Below, in pieces: positions 21,054 to 32,759 of a DNA stretch of 64,000 nt. The notes under the pieces were generated by a model. It was given only the letters and a program-made list of their open reading frames with translations, ran no database searches and had not been told where the DNA came from. The translations under genes were made by a program, and so were the position numbers. Origin of the DNA: Triangularia verruculosa (lineage: Eukaryota > Ascomycota > Sordariomycetes > Sordariales > Podosporaceae); assembly GCA_033296885.1 (NCBI GenBank), contig MU864018.1:18424-82423 (forward strand), in the 5' to 3' direction. Positions within the stretch are counted from its first letter, which is position 1, and every line of letters begins with the position of its first letter.

Positions 21054-23692
21054 GAGACAACTGGTGTTTACTGGGGAAGGACTGAAAACTGGAAATTGAG
21101 GCACAGAAAGGTATGCGGACCAGGTAGAGTAGGGCCGGGTTTCTGGGTCTGACTTGCAGGTGATCCACTGTGATTCTGAATCGTTTGAGACTCTGGACTG
21201 GCTAACATGCATGTCCAGGGCAAACGGAAAGTAAACGAACGATTCAATCTTCTGCAAGACCATTTCGATGCTACGATGTTTTGGCATATGTCGTCCTCGG
21301 AGCTCAGTCTGACCGTAACGTGGAGTTGTCGATGCGAGGCCACTAGCAATCGGATATACAACGACATTGAACACACCGTCACCGCACCTCTTTGTCGTCT
21401 ACTGATATCTCCTTTAGTTCATCACGGGATAGAAGACGCAGGCCTACCGCATGAGCTTGGACGATTTTGGAACATTGTATGTTTCAGACGCTATCGCCAC
21501 CGTTCTCTCCCCTTGGGCAACCAGCTAGCCTCCGGGCGAGTCAATTAAATGGTGATTCCGACGTTGTAACGATTGGGGTGGCTGCAAGACCAAAAGCGGA
21601 CTTTCCTGGGATCGCTACGAGCACAAAGATTCCAATTGCAAGAGCTCCAACCTTTGCTTGGACGAACCTCAACGTACATCATATCTCATTCCAACCTACA
21701 ACAGCATCGGAAATTCAAGAATTCATTGGTATCAACGCAAGCAAAACAGACGTGCTGGCGTAAGATATGTTTATGCCTCAGCCGGTGTGCCAAGCAGTGC
21801 ATGACTCTGCACCAGATTGGGCCTCCCCAGCGGCCTCTGCAACCCGTCAGCAGCATCAGTCACTTGGTTCGTTTGTCGTACCTCGGGTGGAGCCATCATT
21901 TCCCATGGGTGCACGAAACAGAGTCATCACGGAGTATGGTGCATTTTGGACTTCAGATGGGCACGCATGATCAAGAACCGGCTACGATCTCCAAATCGCC
22001 TGCGATTATGGAGCGGGTGTTCTTTGTCTCGTTTTGTGGAACTTGTTTATCCTGGATATCGTCAGTCGGTAGTGCAGGTGGTGGAATTTGTTGAGGGCCA
22101 GGCATTGGGAGTGTGTCACAGGGGTGGAAACGTATCATCATGAGGGCGTTTAGATGGGATGAAGAGTGGCAAGAGGCTGTGGTGAATTTGAACAGTGTAA
22201 CGTAGCTGAAGGGTGACACGAAGGCGTCAGAAACTTTGAGTGGTTGAAGGAGAGGTGTGGGGTATGGGTTGAGTCAGTGGTTTTGATGTAGAAGATGATG
22301 CTGCTGAAGTTGTAGTGTGGAATTTGGCATGGTGGCCGTGATTCATGGGTTGCTGCTGTCTGTATTCCAGTAGCGTGTTGGGCGTTATATCAAGACGAGA
22401 CTGCTATCTAGAAACGGGACTCAATTTTCTACGAGTGTGAGGCTTCTTATATCCCAGCATCAAGTTCTTCTGGCTATATCTTGACGCCCACCAGGGCGTT
22501 TCAGAGGGCAACATTATTACGCGTGTTCCTTTACCAAGGTCAGTTTCTAGGACAGGGATTGGGTTGTTGGGCGTTTTATTCTCGGCGTCAGCCTATAGCC
22601 AGCGTTTCTGCTGTCATTTTTGAGTCTCGATGTCATGCTCCAGTCGGCAGAGCTTGGCTGAGAAAACGCATGGCCAGAGCGGTGCACAATAGACAGGAAT
22701 TGAAGCTCATCGCAAAGAAAATTTAACATAGCTCGAAGTCTTGACTTGCATCTCAAGTTAACTCTAGCTTAGCCCAAAGACAGCTGCTGTAGCATGAGGC
22801 CACCGGAGGTTTGGCTTACACGTGATAGCGACGATCATGGGAGTTCTCCCTGTGATGATCTCCCACCATACCCAACTCGACATTGACTGCGGCCCCAATT
22901 CCTGAAGATAAGGTGTCATCGGCTCACGGACCACGGTACGCAAGCTGGCTCCCGATAACCGACAATTGTTGGCTCCCATCACACAACGTGGCCGCTGGAG
23001 CCTTCTGGAGCAAGACGTGATTGTCGCTCTTTCTTTGAACTTTTGAAGCATGATCCAGACCCACTTCGGGTGCTCCAAGAGCAACGTCGTGGGAGCCTCG
23101 TGGTCCGGCAACTTCAGATCATCCGAACTTCACCCAGGCAAGGAGCAATGAACGGTTGCTCTTGGCCGGTGTTGCTCCCGTGCCGTGAAAGCAGACGTCA
23201 TCCTCCATTCAATGTCCGCGATCAGAAAGTTTTCCGCTACATCTGATCGAGAATACTAATCCGTCTCAAGTAATTCCCTCAACCTCTTGCTCTCATAAGA
23301 GCTATGTTGGGTCACGTTTGATATAGATCTCCGCCTTTTTTGGAACTGGACACTGTGTCACTCCTCGATCAGAGGTATAAGAACAGGGTACTTTTCGACA
23401 TTGGCCCTCGATCTTTTCCTCCATCACGCACTCATCCTTCTCTCACACGGCAAATACCTTGGCCTTCACCACCATCGCATAGTATCACCACCGACTTCAC
23501 TCTTTTGCAGCAACACAGCTTGATAGCTTACAGCTAGCCATCACTCCCGAACGCCTCCTTTACCAGATTTTTCTTAGCCGTCTCCCCGTCTTTGTGAGGC
23601 TTTGACCTCGCTGTCCTGGCGTTTCCGGGCCTTTAAGGGGCAAGTAAACAAGACAGACACTAACACACCCCAGCATCATCACGACAGTCACA
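21054..23692. other. 2.6-kb gene-poor stretch
   Basis: Many short overlapping open frames on both strands (for example 21573-22094 and 22764-23111) show no domain, intron pattern or codon consistency that I can support. I see no repeats or RNA genes. The last 300 bases, CT-rich with a GGTATAAGAACAGG element near 23372, are the promoter and leader of the gene at 23693. Confidence 0.4.
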
Positions 23693-24426
23693 ATGTCCCA
23701 GACACAGATTGGTCACATCATCCCCTTCTGGGCCCCCATCATGAGAGGTAAGTTCTCCTCCTCTCTTCCATCCTCACATTCCACTAACCACGCTCGCTCA
23801 CGCCAGCCCACGGCTACCTCCCCGCCAACCCCAACACGGTCGGCTGCACCACCGCCATCGACCCCGCCGGCCACCCCTACCCCTACGTGTCAGGCCTCCA
23901 CGGCACAGGTCGCATCCCCCAGCCCATCGGCTGCACCACCGCCATCGACCACGCCGGCAACCCCTATTCCTACGTCTCAGGCCTCCACGGCACCGGCCGC
24001 GTCCCCCAGCCCGCTCCCATGACCAACCCTGGCTTCCCCGCCGCCAATCTGATCAACTCGACCGGCGGCGCTGGCATCGACCCCGGGTACAACTACTTCT
24101 TCCCGACTGAGCACGCGAACGTGATTGTGCTGAAGAGCAAGACTGCGCCGTGGAAGTTGACTCAGGGGTATGACCGGTTGGATTACTGGAGCGTGAAGAT
24201 CCCGGGAAATGTGACGATGAGGGAGCTGCTTGTGGGCTTCGGGGCGGGGAAGAGGGGGGCGGTGTATGTGGTTTATCAGCAGGGGGATGGGAAGTGGGAG
24301 CATATGGAGAGTGTGGAGGGGAGGGATGAGGGGGCGATGAGGAAGAGTGTGAGGGAGATGGGGTGGTTGAAGCGGGGCAGGGATGGGAGGGTGGGGGTGA
24401 GGTATATTTGGGTTGTTAGGGGTTGA
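23693..24426 (+). CDS. hypothetical protein with two tandem 29-residue repeats
   Basis: Two exons (23693-23747, 23807-24426) encode 224 residues. The 59-bp intron has a GTAAGT donor, a CTAAC branch site and a CCAG acceptor. After a short N-terminus (IGHIIPFWAPIMR, then AHGYLP) come two 29-residue repeats beginning GCTTAID and containing YVSGLHGTGR. The C-terminal half has VIVLKSKTAPWKL, YDRLDYWSVKIPG, MRELLVGFGA and a closing VRYIWVVRG. No signal peptide or membrane segment is evident. The repeated unit has regular G, Y and H positions, suggesting a small beta-type repeat. I do not recognise the family. Codon use shifts from C-ending in the repeats to G-rich at the 3' end, as in several genes here. 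Confidence 0.72.
23842..24015 (+). repeat. two 87-bp tandem repeats inside the gene at 23693
   Basis: Unit 1 is 23842-23928 and unit 2 is 23929-24015, exactly 87 bp apart and in frame. Most differences are silent or conservative, so the unit duplicated recently or is kept by selection. Confidence 0.85.
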
Positions 24427-25105
24427 GGAGCAGGGAAAGGCCGATAGCTTTGCGAAGGCCGGTTGCTTTAAGGGGTTGGATTGTCACTGGTGGTGATGGT
24501 GGCATTTTTATAAAGTATGGGTTAGAGGTTATGGTTATCGGTGGGGATGGGAAAAGGGATCAAAAAAGGAGTTAAATGCTAAAAAGGGTGGATGTGGGCT
24601 GAGCTGGCGAAGGGTCTTGGTGAGTATAACTACGAATGCAGTCTTTTTGTTGTTAGATGTCGCAGTGGGTGATGTGTGTCTTTGGTCAATGTTGTAAGGT
24701 TGAGAAAGACAAAGGCTACTTTTATACGTGGAGTTTTGTGTTTCTGTGTTGGCTCATGTCCCTACCTTAGTCCTGCCCCTTTAGCCACTGATTCAATTAT
24801 GTATCGATGTTCTTTTCGACGATCCTCTTGCGCAATGGAGCTGCTTTGTTGCCCATGACGATGCCCATCACGGCTCAGCTCAGAAGTCAGCTTGATGGCC
24901 GTAACCTGAGACGCCTTTGTTCTGTTGTGCCGTCGTCTTTGCAGCATGGGTATGTAAGGCATGTAAACAGTTAACATCAAAAGTCCCATGGCTAGGCTTG
25001 GGATGCGAGGAAGTCTATTTGAGAAGAAGTAAGCTTGGACGAGGTTAACCAGACGTTATTGAGTATTCTCTCTGTCGTCTGTCTCCCTCTTATCTCTCAA
25101 AATTA

Positions 25106-25363
25106 TCACGGCAACAAGCCTCTTGCCTCCCTCATCATACCCAACCACCCAACCACCCAACCTCCCCTACCGAGAGACGTTGGATTCGGTTTCAAGCCCT
25201 TGATGATCTTCCCGTCAATACCGAGCGGTTTGAAGGCGAAATAGCCCTCGCTCCACCAGCTGTGAAGCTGCCTGTTCAGACTGATCTCGTTCCATGAACT
25301 GTCACTGACCCCTGTCTTCGACGGAAAGATCTCAGAAAGCCACGCGGTTACTTGGACTCTCAT
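25106..25363 (-). pseudogene. possible relic of a fungal HNH-nuclease-like gene
   Basis: The 85-codon frame contains SDSSWNEISLNRQLHSWW followed by SEGYFAFKPLGIDG. This resembles, from memory, the C-terminal part of fungal HNH-type (HNH_2-like) proteins, where an NxISLxxxLHxWW...GYFxxKPLGI pattern is common. The catalytic His-Asn-His region expected upstream is not seen: the frame is closed by a TGA just before 25363. A 3' remnant is the best guess; the match is short. Confidence 0.3.
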
Positions 25364-25992
25364 CCCCGCGTGCTGCTGTTCTCACAGTCGGTGGGTGCCG
25401 GGGAATTGGACTCCGAGGCCTAAATGGCCTCGCTCGCGGCCGCTGCTGGTGGCGGTTAATATATGGCGAGCATGGGCGAAGTCACTGCAGTCTCGAGGTG
25501 GAAACGGCTGTGAAAGCTTGGGAGCTGTAAAAGAAAGAGATAGAAAATAAAGGGGAGTTTAAACAGCAGCACCAGAGTTCGTGGCATCTAATATAGAGAG
25601 ATCACTAGAGAAATGTTTAAATCTAATATTTAAAAATAAAATTATTCTAGTTACCTTCATTCGATATTGACTCTAAGATAAGTACTCAGCGCTATCTACT
25701 CTTTTCCTTAATCTAGCGCAACAGATCCATTAAATATCTAATACTGGTAATGAATCCATCACGACTGATAGCCCTCGCGGCTCATTGTGGACCAGAAATC
25801 GTCCCAGCGTAGAGATTCGATGATGTTTAACGCGTCCGTGCGGGAGAGCATGATGATGGCGCTCACGTGATTAGCGTAGAGCAGGTGCGGTGTTGCAGTG
25901 ACTTGTTTCGAAGGCGGTGGAAGGTAATCGAAGGTAGGAGGAGCGAACAGGTCGAGAATGGAAGGCTGGGAAGGAGATGCTTCGGACGGACA

Positions 25993-26010
25993 TGGACCGT
26001 GCACGGTCCA
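25993..26010. repeat. 18-bp perfect palindrome
   Basis: TGGACCGTGCACGGTCCA equals its own reverse complement. It contains CCG-N4-CGG, the everted half-site arrangement bound by some Zn2Cys6 dimers, and lies just beyond the 3' end of the amidohydrolase gene. Function is unproven. Confidence 0.6.
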
Positions 26011-26040
26011 ACCCAACGAGCATGATGATGTTGCTACCCT

Positions 26041-27105
26041 CTATTCAGGCCGGGCCACTTCAGCTTGTCTCTGGCCGTCACGGTGCTTGTGGCGCTCTAG
26101 GAGGCTGAGGGTGTTCTGCCGCAAGACTTCGGGGCCAAGGGCTGGCCCCAGAGGGTCATCGGCTACAAAGCTATGATATTGCTGTACGACGGCAGCAATG
26201 GCTTCTTTGCCGGCGTAGGGGAAGTCGGTACCAAATAAGATCCGAGAGGGAGAAGTCACATCGAGAAGGCTGTGGAGTTGGGCTGCCGAAGTGCTGAGTG
26301 CCGTGTCAAAGTGAAATTTCGCGATGCTGGCTTTCACGTCTGTGAGGGAGATGTTGGTAAGATTGGCGAGGGCAGGGTTCATCATCAGACATTCGATGCG
26401 GTTGGCGAGGTAAGGGAGTGTACCGCCAGCATGAGAGAGGATGGTGTCGATGTCGGGGTAGTCACGCATGATACCGGAGAAGATCAGGTCGACTACAGCG
26501 CGGGTCGTGGCTATGGGGTAGTCGATGACTGGCTGAGGTAGTCCGCCGGCAACAAAACGGGGAGTGATGTCAAGAGTCGTCGGGTGAAGGAAAATCAGGG
26601 CACGGTAGTGATTGAGCTTGTCCCAGATGGGCTTAAACAGGGGATTCGAGAGGAGGTATGAGCCGTAGGAGGTGAAGATGGTGACGCCTTTGGAGAGCCT
26701 CTGTTGAGAAAACAGGAAGTCGAGTTCTTCAAGGGTGCCATCCACGTCTTGCCAGTCTGGCAGCACGCCAAAGAAAGACAAACGCGAAGAGTATATCGGA
26801 GAGGCGGCGTAATCGGCGAGCTCGGCGTTGAGAGCACGGGCGAGATCACGAGCTGTCTGGCCGATGCCAGCAATAGAGACACCCGGAGCAGACACCGAAA
26901 GAATACCAAAAGAAGCTCCGGAAAGATCGAGAGAGTGGACGGCTTCTTCTGGGGACCAATTCGGCGAGGGAAAGCCAGAGGGATCGCCGCCTGCTGCTTC
27001 GATTGCTGCCAGGTAGGCAGGCGGAAGGGCGTGAATGTGGACGTCAATGAGACCATAAGGGGCCGGAGAGGTTGTGTGGCTTTCCATTAAAAATATCTCC
27101 GACAT
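26041..27105 (-). CDS. amidohydrolase, ACMSD / 6-methylsalicylate decarboxylase-like
   Basis: A single exon of 354 residues (ATG at 27105; an in-frame ATG at 27086 is an alternative). It fits the amidohydrolase-2 family (PF04909), TIM-barrel metal enzymes. The first metal motif is DVHIH at 21-25, then FLHPTT in the middle, SHAGGTLPYLANRIE around 230-245 and LFGTDFPYAG towards the C-terminus, giving the H-x-H, His, His and Asp ligands. Fungal relatives decarboxylate aromatic acids such as 6-methylsalicylate or aminocarboxymuconate semialdehyde. The substrate cannot be read from the sequence. It lies upstream of the alcohol oxidase and may be an outer member of the metabolic cluster. No signal peptide is seen, so it is probably cytosolic. 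Confidence 0.82.
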   Translation of the reverse strand: MSEIFLMESHTTSPAPYGLIDVHIHALPPAYLAAIEAAGGDPSGFPSPNWSPEEAVHSLDLSGASFGILSVSAPGVSIAGIGQTARDLARALNAELADYAASPIYSSRLSFFGVLPDWQDVDGTLEELDFLFSQQRLSKGVTIFTSYGSYLLSNPLFKPIWDKLNHYRALIFLHPTTLDITPRFVAGGLPQPVIDYPIATTRAVVDLIFSGIMRDYPDIDTILSHAGGTLPYLANRIECLMMNPALANLTNISLTDVKASIAKFHFDTALSTSAAQLHSLLDVTSPSRILFGTDFPYAGKEAIAAVVQQYHSFVADDPLGPALGPEVLRQNTLSLLERHKHRDGQRQAEVARPE

Positions 27106-28467
27106 TAAAACGGTGAAGTAAAACTTTGAGAACTCAACCAGAACCTACCTAGCCAACAAGGCCTTACCTAAGTAGTTATGATGAAGACATTGTGTCATTT
27201 TGTCATGATTTGCTGCACCCACCTGACTCTTTCTCACGATTGTGATGAAACAACCAAGAGATTTTACTGGCCTTGGTTGCACTTCCCACAGTGTAAGGTA
27301 TAATATCATCTACTTCAGAATCTAATGGCTGTGATATCTCACAGATCTCTTTAGTACTGTGCAGCAGGCGGCTTCATGTGTCGCTTTAGCTGTGGTCCAT
27401 CCCTGAAAAGCTCTTTTGTGGTTGATTATGTGAAGATCACTCACTGGATACAGAATAGTGGCTTTCTCTTTTTCGGCAAGCGAACGGTTTAGATGAGCCA
27501 AGACGGGAGCATTCGGCGGCATCAGAAAGCGTGTTGTAGGCTGCAATGCCCGATCACGTCTTGCTAAGAAAGGTGCTACATGCGTATGGGTAGGGAGGTA
27601 GGTACCCAGCCCGAATGCAAATCAAGTTTCCAGAATGGTCGGAATCGGCCTACGAAGGGGATGTGCGAACGGTGCAGGATGACAGATGTGACGATGGGAA
27701 CTGAAGGAGATGCCAACTGCGGATAGTCAGCACATCAGCAACCAGAGCAGCATGGTGAGATGAGTTAAATACAGCTGACCTTTGTGAGGCTCTTGTTTGC
27801 CGATTTCCACACCCAATTCCTCTTTAAGTCATAGCCTTTCTCCTGTCCAGGTGATAACAACCATCATCATTGGCATCACAACAACACAAGGCTTGCCGCA
27901 GACACCAGAGCAACGAACCTTGTTAGATGCCACCCAATGTTAACATTCGGCAAATCAACACAGCTTTTACAAGCTACCCTCTCTCCTACGCATCGCCCAC
28001 ATGACGTTAGCTTCCCATTAACCACATGCTTCACGATCATCTCCCTCGGAATCATCCCGACCTGCAAACAAAGACAGGTATCTTGGCACCCTCCAACGCT
28101 AGCCCAATCACCGGCATTCTCAGTGGAGTTCAAGCCAACCCAATGCAACGTTTCCCCACCCCAGAAACACCCCCGCACCAGATGATTGATCGCCGCTCCC
28201 GTGTTCCAACCCCAACTTTTTCTCAGTTGGTGGTTCAGGGGAAGGAACAAAGACAGCACCACCTCTTAAAACTTGGGGTCATGCGGGGAAAGTTATAGCG
28301 ACCACCAGCCCCTGGAATCGAGTCTTTTGTATTTTCGTGTCTGTGCCACCACCGCGATCTCTTCGCACCTGCAGCCAGACTGAGACAACACACATCTCAC
28401 ATCTCAAAAGTCCCCCGCCAATTAATTTACACTGGGTTGTCTGTCATACACCCCCCTAACCGCAACA
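27106..28467. other. divergent region between amidohydrolase and alcohol oxidase genes
   Basis: The 1.36 kb hold the promoters of both genes. I see ACCTACCTAG at 27143-27152, AGGTAGGTACCC near 27596-27607 and a CT-rich leader before 28468. No gene is supported. Confidence 0.4.
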
Positions 28468-30796
28468 ATGACATCCCCAAAAGAAATCCCCCTCCCTGAA
28501 CCCGACGACTTCCTAAGCGAATCACAATGGGCCGTGTTTATGGCCTTGATGGACACCGTCGCGCCCGCGATCCTGCCGCCAAAGTCCATCTCGTCTTCTG
28601 CCACGGCTGGAAACGAAAATGACATGTCAGTGTTGAGGCTGTCGGAGAAAGAGTACAGTGAAGCAGCGGGCAAGATCAGGGCTGCGGTGGCGCCTCATGA
28701 GGTGACTGCGGAGATGATTGAGGAGTATCTGAAAGAGAGGCCAAGCGAGAACCCGGTGTTTGAGAAGGTGATGAAAGTTGTGCTTTCGGGATTGCCGCCG
28801 GCAAAGAAGAGGGATTTGAAGATTTTGTTGAGTGTTTTGAGGTATGTGTTTTTGCACGTACCGTTGGGAGAAAGATGGAATGGCTGACAGGAGAATAGTA
28901 CGAGGCCAGGGTCGTTGATTCTGACATCTTACGGCACGCCATTGCCACAATTGGCGTTGGAGGATAGGACAAAGGTTTTGGAAGGGTGGAGAGAGAGTAG
29001 GTTATGGGCTATTAGGGGGCTGTTCAAGTCCATGACTGCGCTTGGCAAGCTTGGGTTCTTGAGGAGCAGCAACTCTTTTGCGCCGTTGACGGGATTCCCG
29101 TCTGTGCCGAAGGAGTGGGTTGCTACCTCGTCGCATCCGTTTGAGTTTATCAAGCCGGCAACAGAGATCGAGACGGATGTGGTCATCATTGGGTCAGGCT
29201 GCGGGTCGGGAGTGGTGACGAATCGGCTGGCGAATACCTTTGGGAAGGGAGTCAAGGTGTTGGTTTTAGAGAAAGGGAGGCATTTCGACGCGTCTTATTT
29301 CCCCATGTCACAGACAGTGGGCCTTTCGGCCATGTTTGAGGCTGGAGGTGTGGTTGAGTCAGATGATGGATCGGTAACGGTGACTGCTGGCAGTTGCTTT
29401 GGAGGAGGCGGTACAGTCAACTGGAGCGCGTCGTTGCAACCTCAAGACTTTGTCAGGAAGGACTGGGTAGAAACGTACAAGATGCCGTTCTTTGAAGGAA
29501 AAGAATTCCAGGAGTGCTTGGACCACGTCTGGGAGAAGATGGGCGTTACCGACAAGATTACGCCAAACCATGGAAATCAGGTGCTGTTGAATGGTGGCAG
29601 GCAGAATGGGTGCAAAATGTGCAAGATTGTGCCGCAGAACACGCGTGGCCAGCCTCATAACTGCGGGTACTGCAGCCTGGGATGCGCTAATGGTGAGAAG
29701 ATGGGTCCTGTCAACGGCTGGTTTCCCGAGGCCGCCGAGAAGGGCGCGGTGGAGTTTGTGGAGGGCTTCCAGGCCGAGAAGGTGCTGTTTGATGAAAAGA
29801 AGAAGGGCAAGAAGGTCGCCTGTGGTGTTGCGGGTGTCTGGACTTCCAGAAAGGGAGGAGAGACTGTCAAGGTCGTCATCAAGGCGAAGAAGGTGGTTGT
29901 CAGCGCTGGCACACTGTGGAGTCCAGTTGTTCTGATGAACAGTGGGTTGAAGAACCCGCAAATCGGCAAGAACCTGTACTTGCACCCTGTCAACTTTGTT
30001 GCTGGTGCTTTTGATGAGGACGTTCGTCCTTGGGAGGGCAAGTTAATCCCACTCGCAATGTTCTTGAATGGAAAGCTAACAGCAAGCAGGCGGCAGTCTC
30101 ACCACCGTTGTCGGCGACTTCGAGGACCTTGACGGCAAGGGCCATGGTGCCAAGCTCGAGGCCATGTCCATGATGCCCAGCTTCGCCCTTCCCTTCCTCA
30201 CCTGGCGCTCAGGCAGCGACTACAAGCTCATGGCCGCCAAGTACCGCCACATCAACCAGTTTATCTCCATCGTCCGCGACAGGGACACCGGATACATCTA
30301 CCGGGACCCTCACACCGGCCATCCACGGGTATCCTACACCCCCTCCGACTTCGACCGCGCTCACAACTTTGTCGGAGTCCTTGAGCTCTGCAAGATTCTG
30401 TATGCCACTGGCGCGAGAGAAATTCACCCTTGTCTTCCTGGCTTCCAGCCATTTGTTCGCTCTAATGCGGACTCTAAGAAGACAGACAAGGCATTCAAAA
30501 AGTGGCTCCGGAAGCTGAAGAAGCACGACAACAAGCCCCCAGTGGCGCCCTTTTCTTCGGCGCATCAGATGGGTACCTGCCGCATGAGTGCCAAGGCCAA
30601 GGACGGTGTGGTCGATCCCAGGGGCAGGGTCTGGGATACTGAAGGGCTGTACGTGGCTGACGCCAGTGTCTTCCCTACTGCCAGCGGTGTCAACCCAATG
30701 GTGACGACCATGGCTCTTGCTGATTGGATTGCGAGAGGCATATGTGAGGATATTAAGGGCGAGCTGGTCGATGGGAAGATTCCAGCGAGGCTGTAA
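28468..30796 (+). CDS. long-chain fatty alcohol oxidase (GMC oxidoreductase)
   Basis: Three exons (28468-28841, 28899-30037, 30090-30796) encode 739 residues, the normal size for fungal FAO-type enzymes (EC 1.1.3.20). They oxidise long-chain primary alcohols to aldehydes with O2, releasing H2O2, usually at peroxisomal or other membranes. The FAD-binding Rossmann motif VVIIGSGCGSG ends at about 229. A CGYCSLGC cluster follows the substrate region. The GMC C-terminal domain has HQMGTCRMS (His at 663) and ASGVNPM (Asn at 706). Intron 2 starts with GC (GCAAGT...GCAG), a rare GC-AG intron. Joining exons there restores the expected WEGGSLTTVV. It converges with the monooxygenase gene, with 143 bp between the stop codons. 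Confidence 0.88.
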
Positions 30797-30939
30797 GATA
30801 TGTACCAGTGTAATATGACTGATGTACAGGCGATGGATGATGGATGATGGGTAATATGTAATATTGTATTTACAACCATTCAAGTATATAATGTATGGTG
30901 GATGATGTTTCAGTCTAAACTACCTATCTAGAGGTATGT

Positions 30940-32759
30940 TCACCTCCAGTTCAAGCCTTTCCTCCCCAACAAACCAAGCCCGCAAGTCCTCAACACAGGA
31001 AGAACCACACCAAACCTCGACCCAGCCAACGCCAACGCCAGACGTGAATCTGGGTTCCTGTCAACCCAAGCAAGCAGCCCGCCCAGCGCCATCACCGCAA
31101 ATGCAGCAAACCACAACCCAGATCTCCTCTTCTTGACAATAACCGACCTCCCAGTCGCCGGTCCCTATCAAAACGTTAGCAGTCACAACCAACCAACAAG
31201 ATGATCAAAATTCCACTTACACTATACACAAAATCCCGCCTCCTCACCCACAGACAATCCCACCAATACCTCGCCTGACTCCACGGGTACGTCATCCCAT
31301 TCCACACCATCCTCCCCGTCTTTTTGTCGCGCGCCGTATACCAGCTATCACACGTCTCGCTGGTAAAAACCGTCTTCTGCAGCGCCTCCTGCATCCGCTC
31401 AACATATTCCTTTTCTGCCTGCTCCGTCACATCAACAACGCTGCACTTGCCCTCCAGACAGGGTTTGATCACCCTCAGCGCAAAGTTAACCGCATTCTCA
31501 ATCGCCATCACAGCAGACGTGTGGCCCGTAGCTGTGTTTGGGCCCCACAACAAGAAGAAATTGGGAAAGTTGTGCAGGGAGGTGCAGTTGTATGCTTCGG
31601 GACCGGGGTAGTCGGATGACCAGTGGGACTGCAGGGTAGAAGGGGCGATGCCGTGGACGGGGAGGAGGGTGGTGGGGGTGTTGGTTTCGAAACCATTTGC
31701 TAGGACGAGGACGTCGGCTTCGATGGTGCTGCCGCCTGCCATTTCGACACCGTTGGGGAGGATAGCAGTGGGAGTCTGGTTGGTGAGGGTTATTTTGTCA
31801 GAGTGAAGACACTCGAGATATCCAGAGTCGAAAACCCGGCGCTTGCACCCAATCTCAAACTCCGGGACGAGGAGGGCGTGGTATTTCTCCGGCGCGGTGG
31901 TTTTCATGTACCTTTCGGCCATTTCTTTGCGTTTCTGACGGAATTTAGCGCCTGAGGGGGTGAGAAGAAAGCCAACCCAGTCTTTGTCGGCGAGGTAGTA
32001 GACTATGAACCGCTGCAGCCATGTCGCGCCGGGCGTGCTTGCCAAAAGCTTCTTGGTGAGCGGGGAGACTTTGGCGTCGACGGGGGGGTAGATCCAGTGT
32101 TTGGATCGGACGATTTGAGTCAAATGGGCGGTTTCGGGGAGGATGGACGGCACGATTTGGGCCGCTGTGCAGCCGTTGCCGAAGATGACTACTTTTTTGT
32201 CTTTGAGGGGGATGGAGTGATCCCAGCGGGCGGAGTGGATTACTGGGCCTTGGAAGGACTCGATTCCGGGGACATCTAGAGGGCGCGGGGAGTTGAATTG
32301 GCCAGAGCCGGAGAAGAGGAATTGGCAGTCATGGTGGCTGGTGGTGTTGGTGGGGAGGTCGAGGGTGGTCAGGCGCCATCGTGGGTTGGTTCGGTCGGGA
32401 ATCCATTCGGCTTTGGTGACTTTGGCGTTGAATTTCATGCGGGGGATGAGGTTGTATTTCTCGGCGACTCTGGTGAGGTAGGCGCGGAGTTCATCGTGAG
32501 GGGGGAGGAATCTGGTCCAGTTTGGGTTGCGCTCGAAACTGAAGGAGTAGAGAGCGGAGGGGACATCACAGGCAGCGCCTGGATACTGGTTGATAGTCCA
32601 TGTGCCGCCAACACAGGGCTGGGAGTCAAAGAACTGGATAGATGATGTTGGGATGTTGTACCATCGTTGGATGGTGGCTCCTAGAGCTATCCCCGAGAAG
32701 CCCGTGCCAATACAGGCGAATTGGGTGAAGGGGACTTCCAAGTCTTTGGGTAAGGCCAT
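30940..32759 (-). CDS. Baeyer-Villiger-type flavin monooxygenase with C-terminal membrane anchor
   Basis: Exon 1 is 31221-32759 and exon 2 is 30940-31164, with a 56-bp intron (GTAAGT...ATAG); 587 residues. Rossmann motifs are GTGFSG at 18-23 (FAD) and GNGCTAA at 194-200 (NADPH). The Baeyer-Villiger signature F-x-G-x3-H-x3-W-D is complete at 169-180 (FQGPVIHSARWD). Such enzymes insert one oxygen of O2 next to a ketone, giving an ester or lactone. Exon 2 adds 74 residues with a basic stretch (VKKRR) and a hydrophobic segment, GLWFAAFAVMALGGLLAW, probably a membrane anchor. Without the intron the protein would end in an unrelated tail, so the spliced form is preferred. Its neighbours are an alcohol oxidase, an SDR and an esterase. 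Confidence 0.85.

Larger units (their letters stand above)
24427..26040. other. intergenic with one eroded coding fragment and a palindrome
   Basis: Holds the 3' region of the repeat-protein gene, an HNH-like relic (25106-25363), an AT-rich patch at about 25590-25750 and an 18-bp perfect palindrome at 25993-26010. An open frame at 25759-26016 (minus) lacks an ATG and is not called. Confidence 0.4.

Noticed and set aside
21573..22094. 173-codon open frame in the gene-poor stretch
   Set aside because: Low-complexity mixture typical of non-coding sequence; neighbouring frames are equally long.
25759..26016. 85-codon frame downstream of the amidohydrolase
   Set aside because: No ATG and no family match; it spans the palindrome and may be chance.
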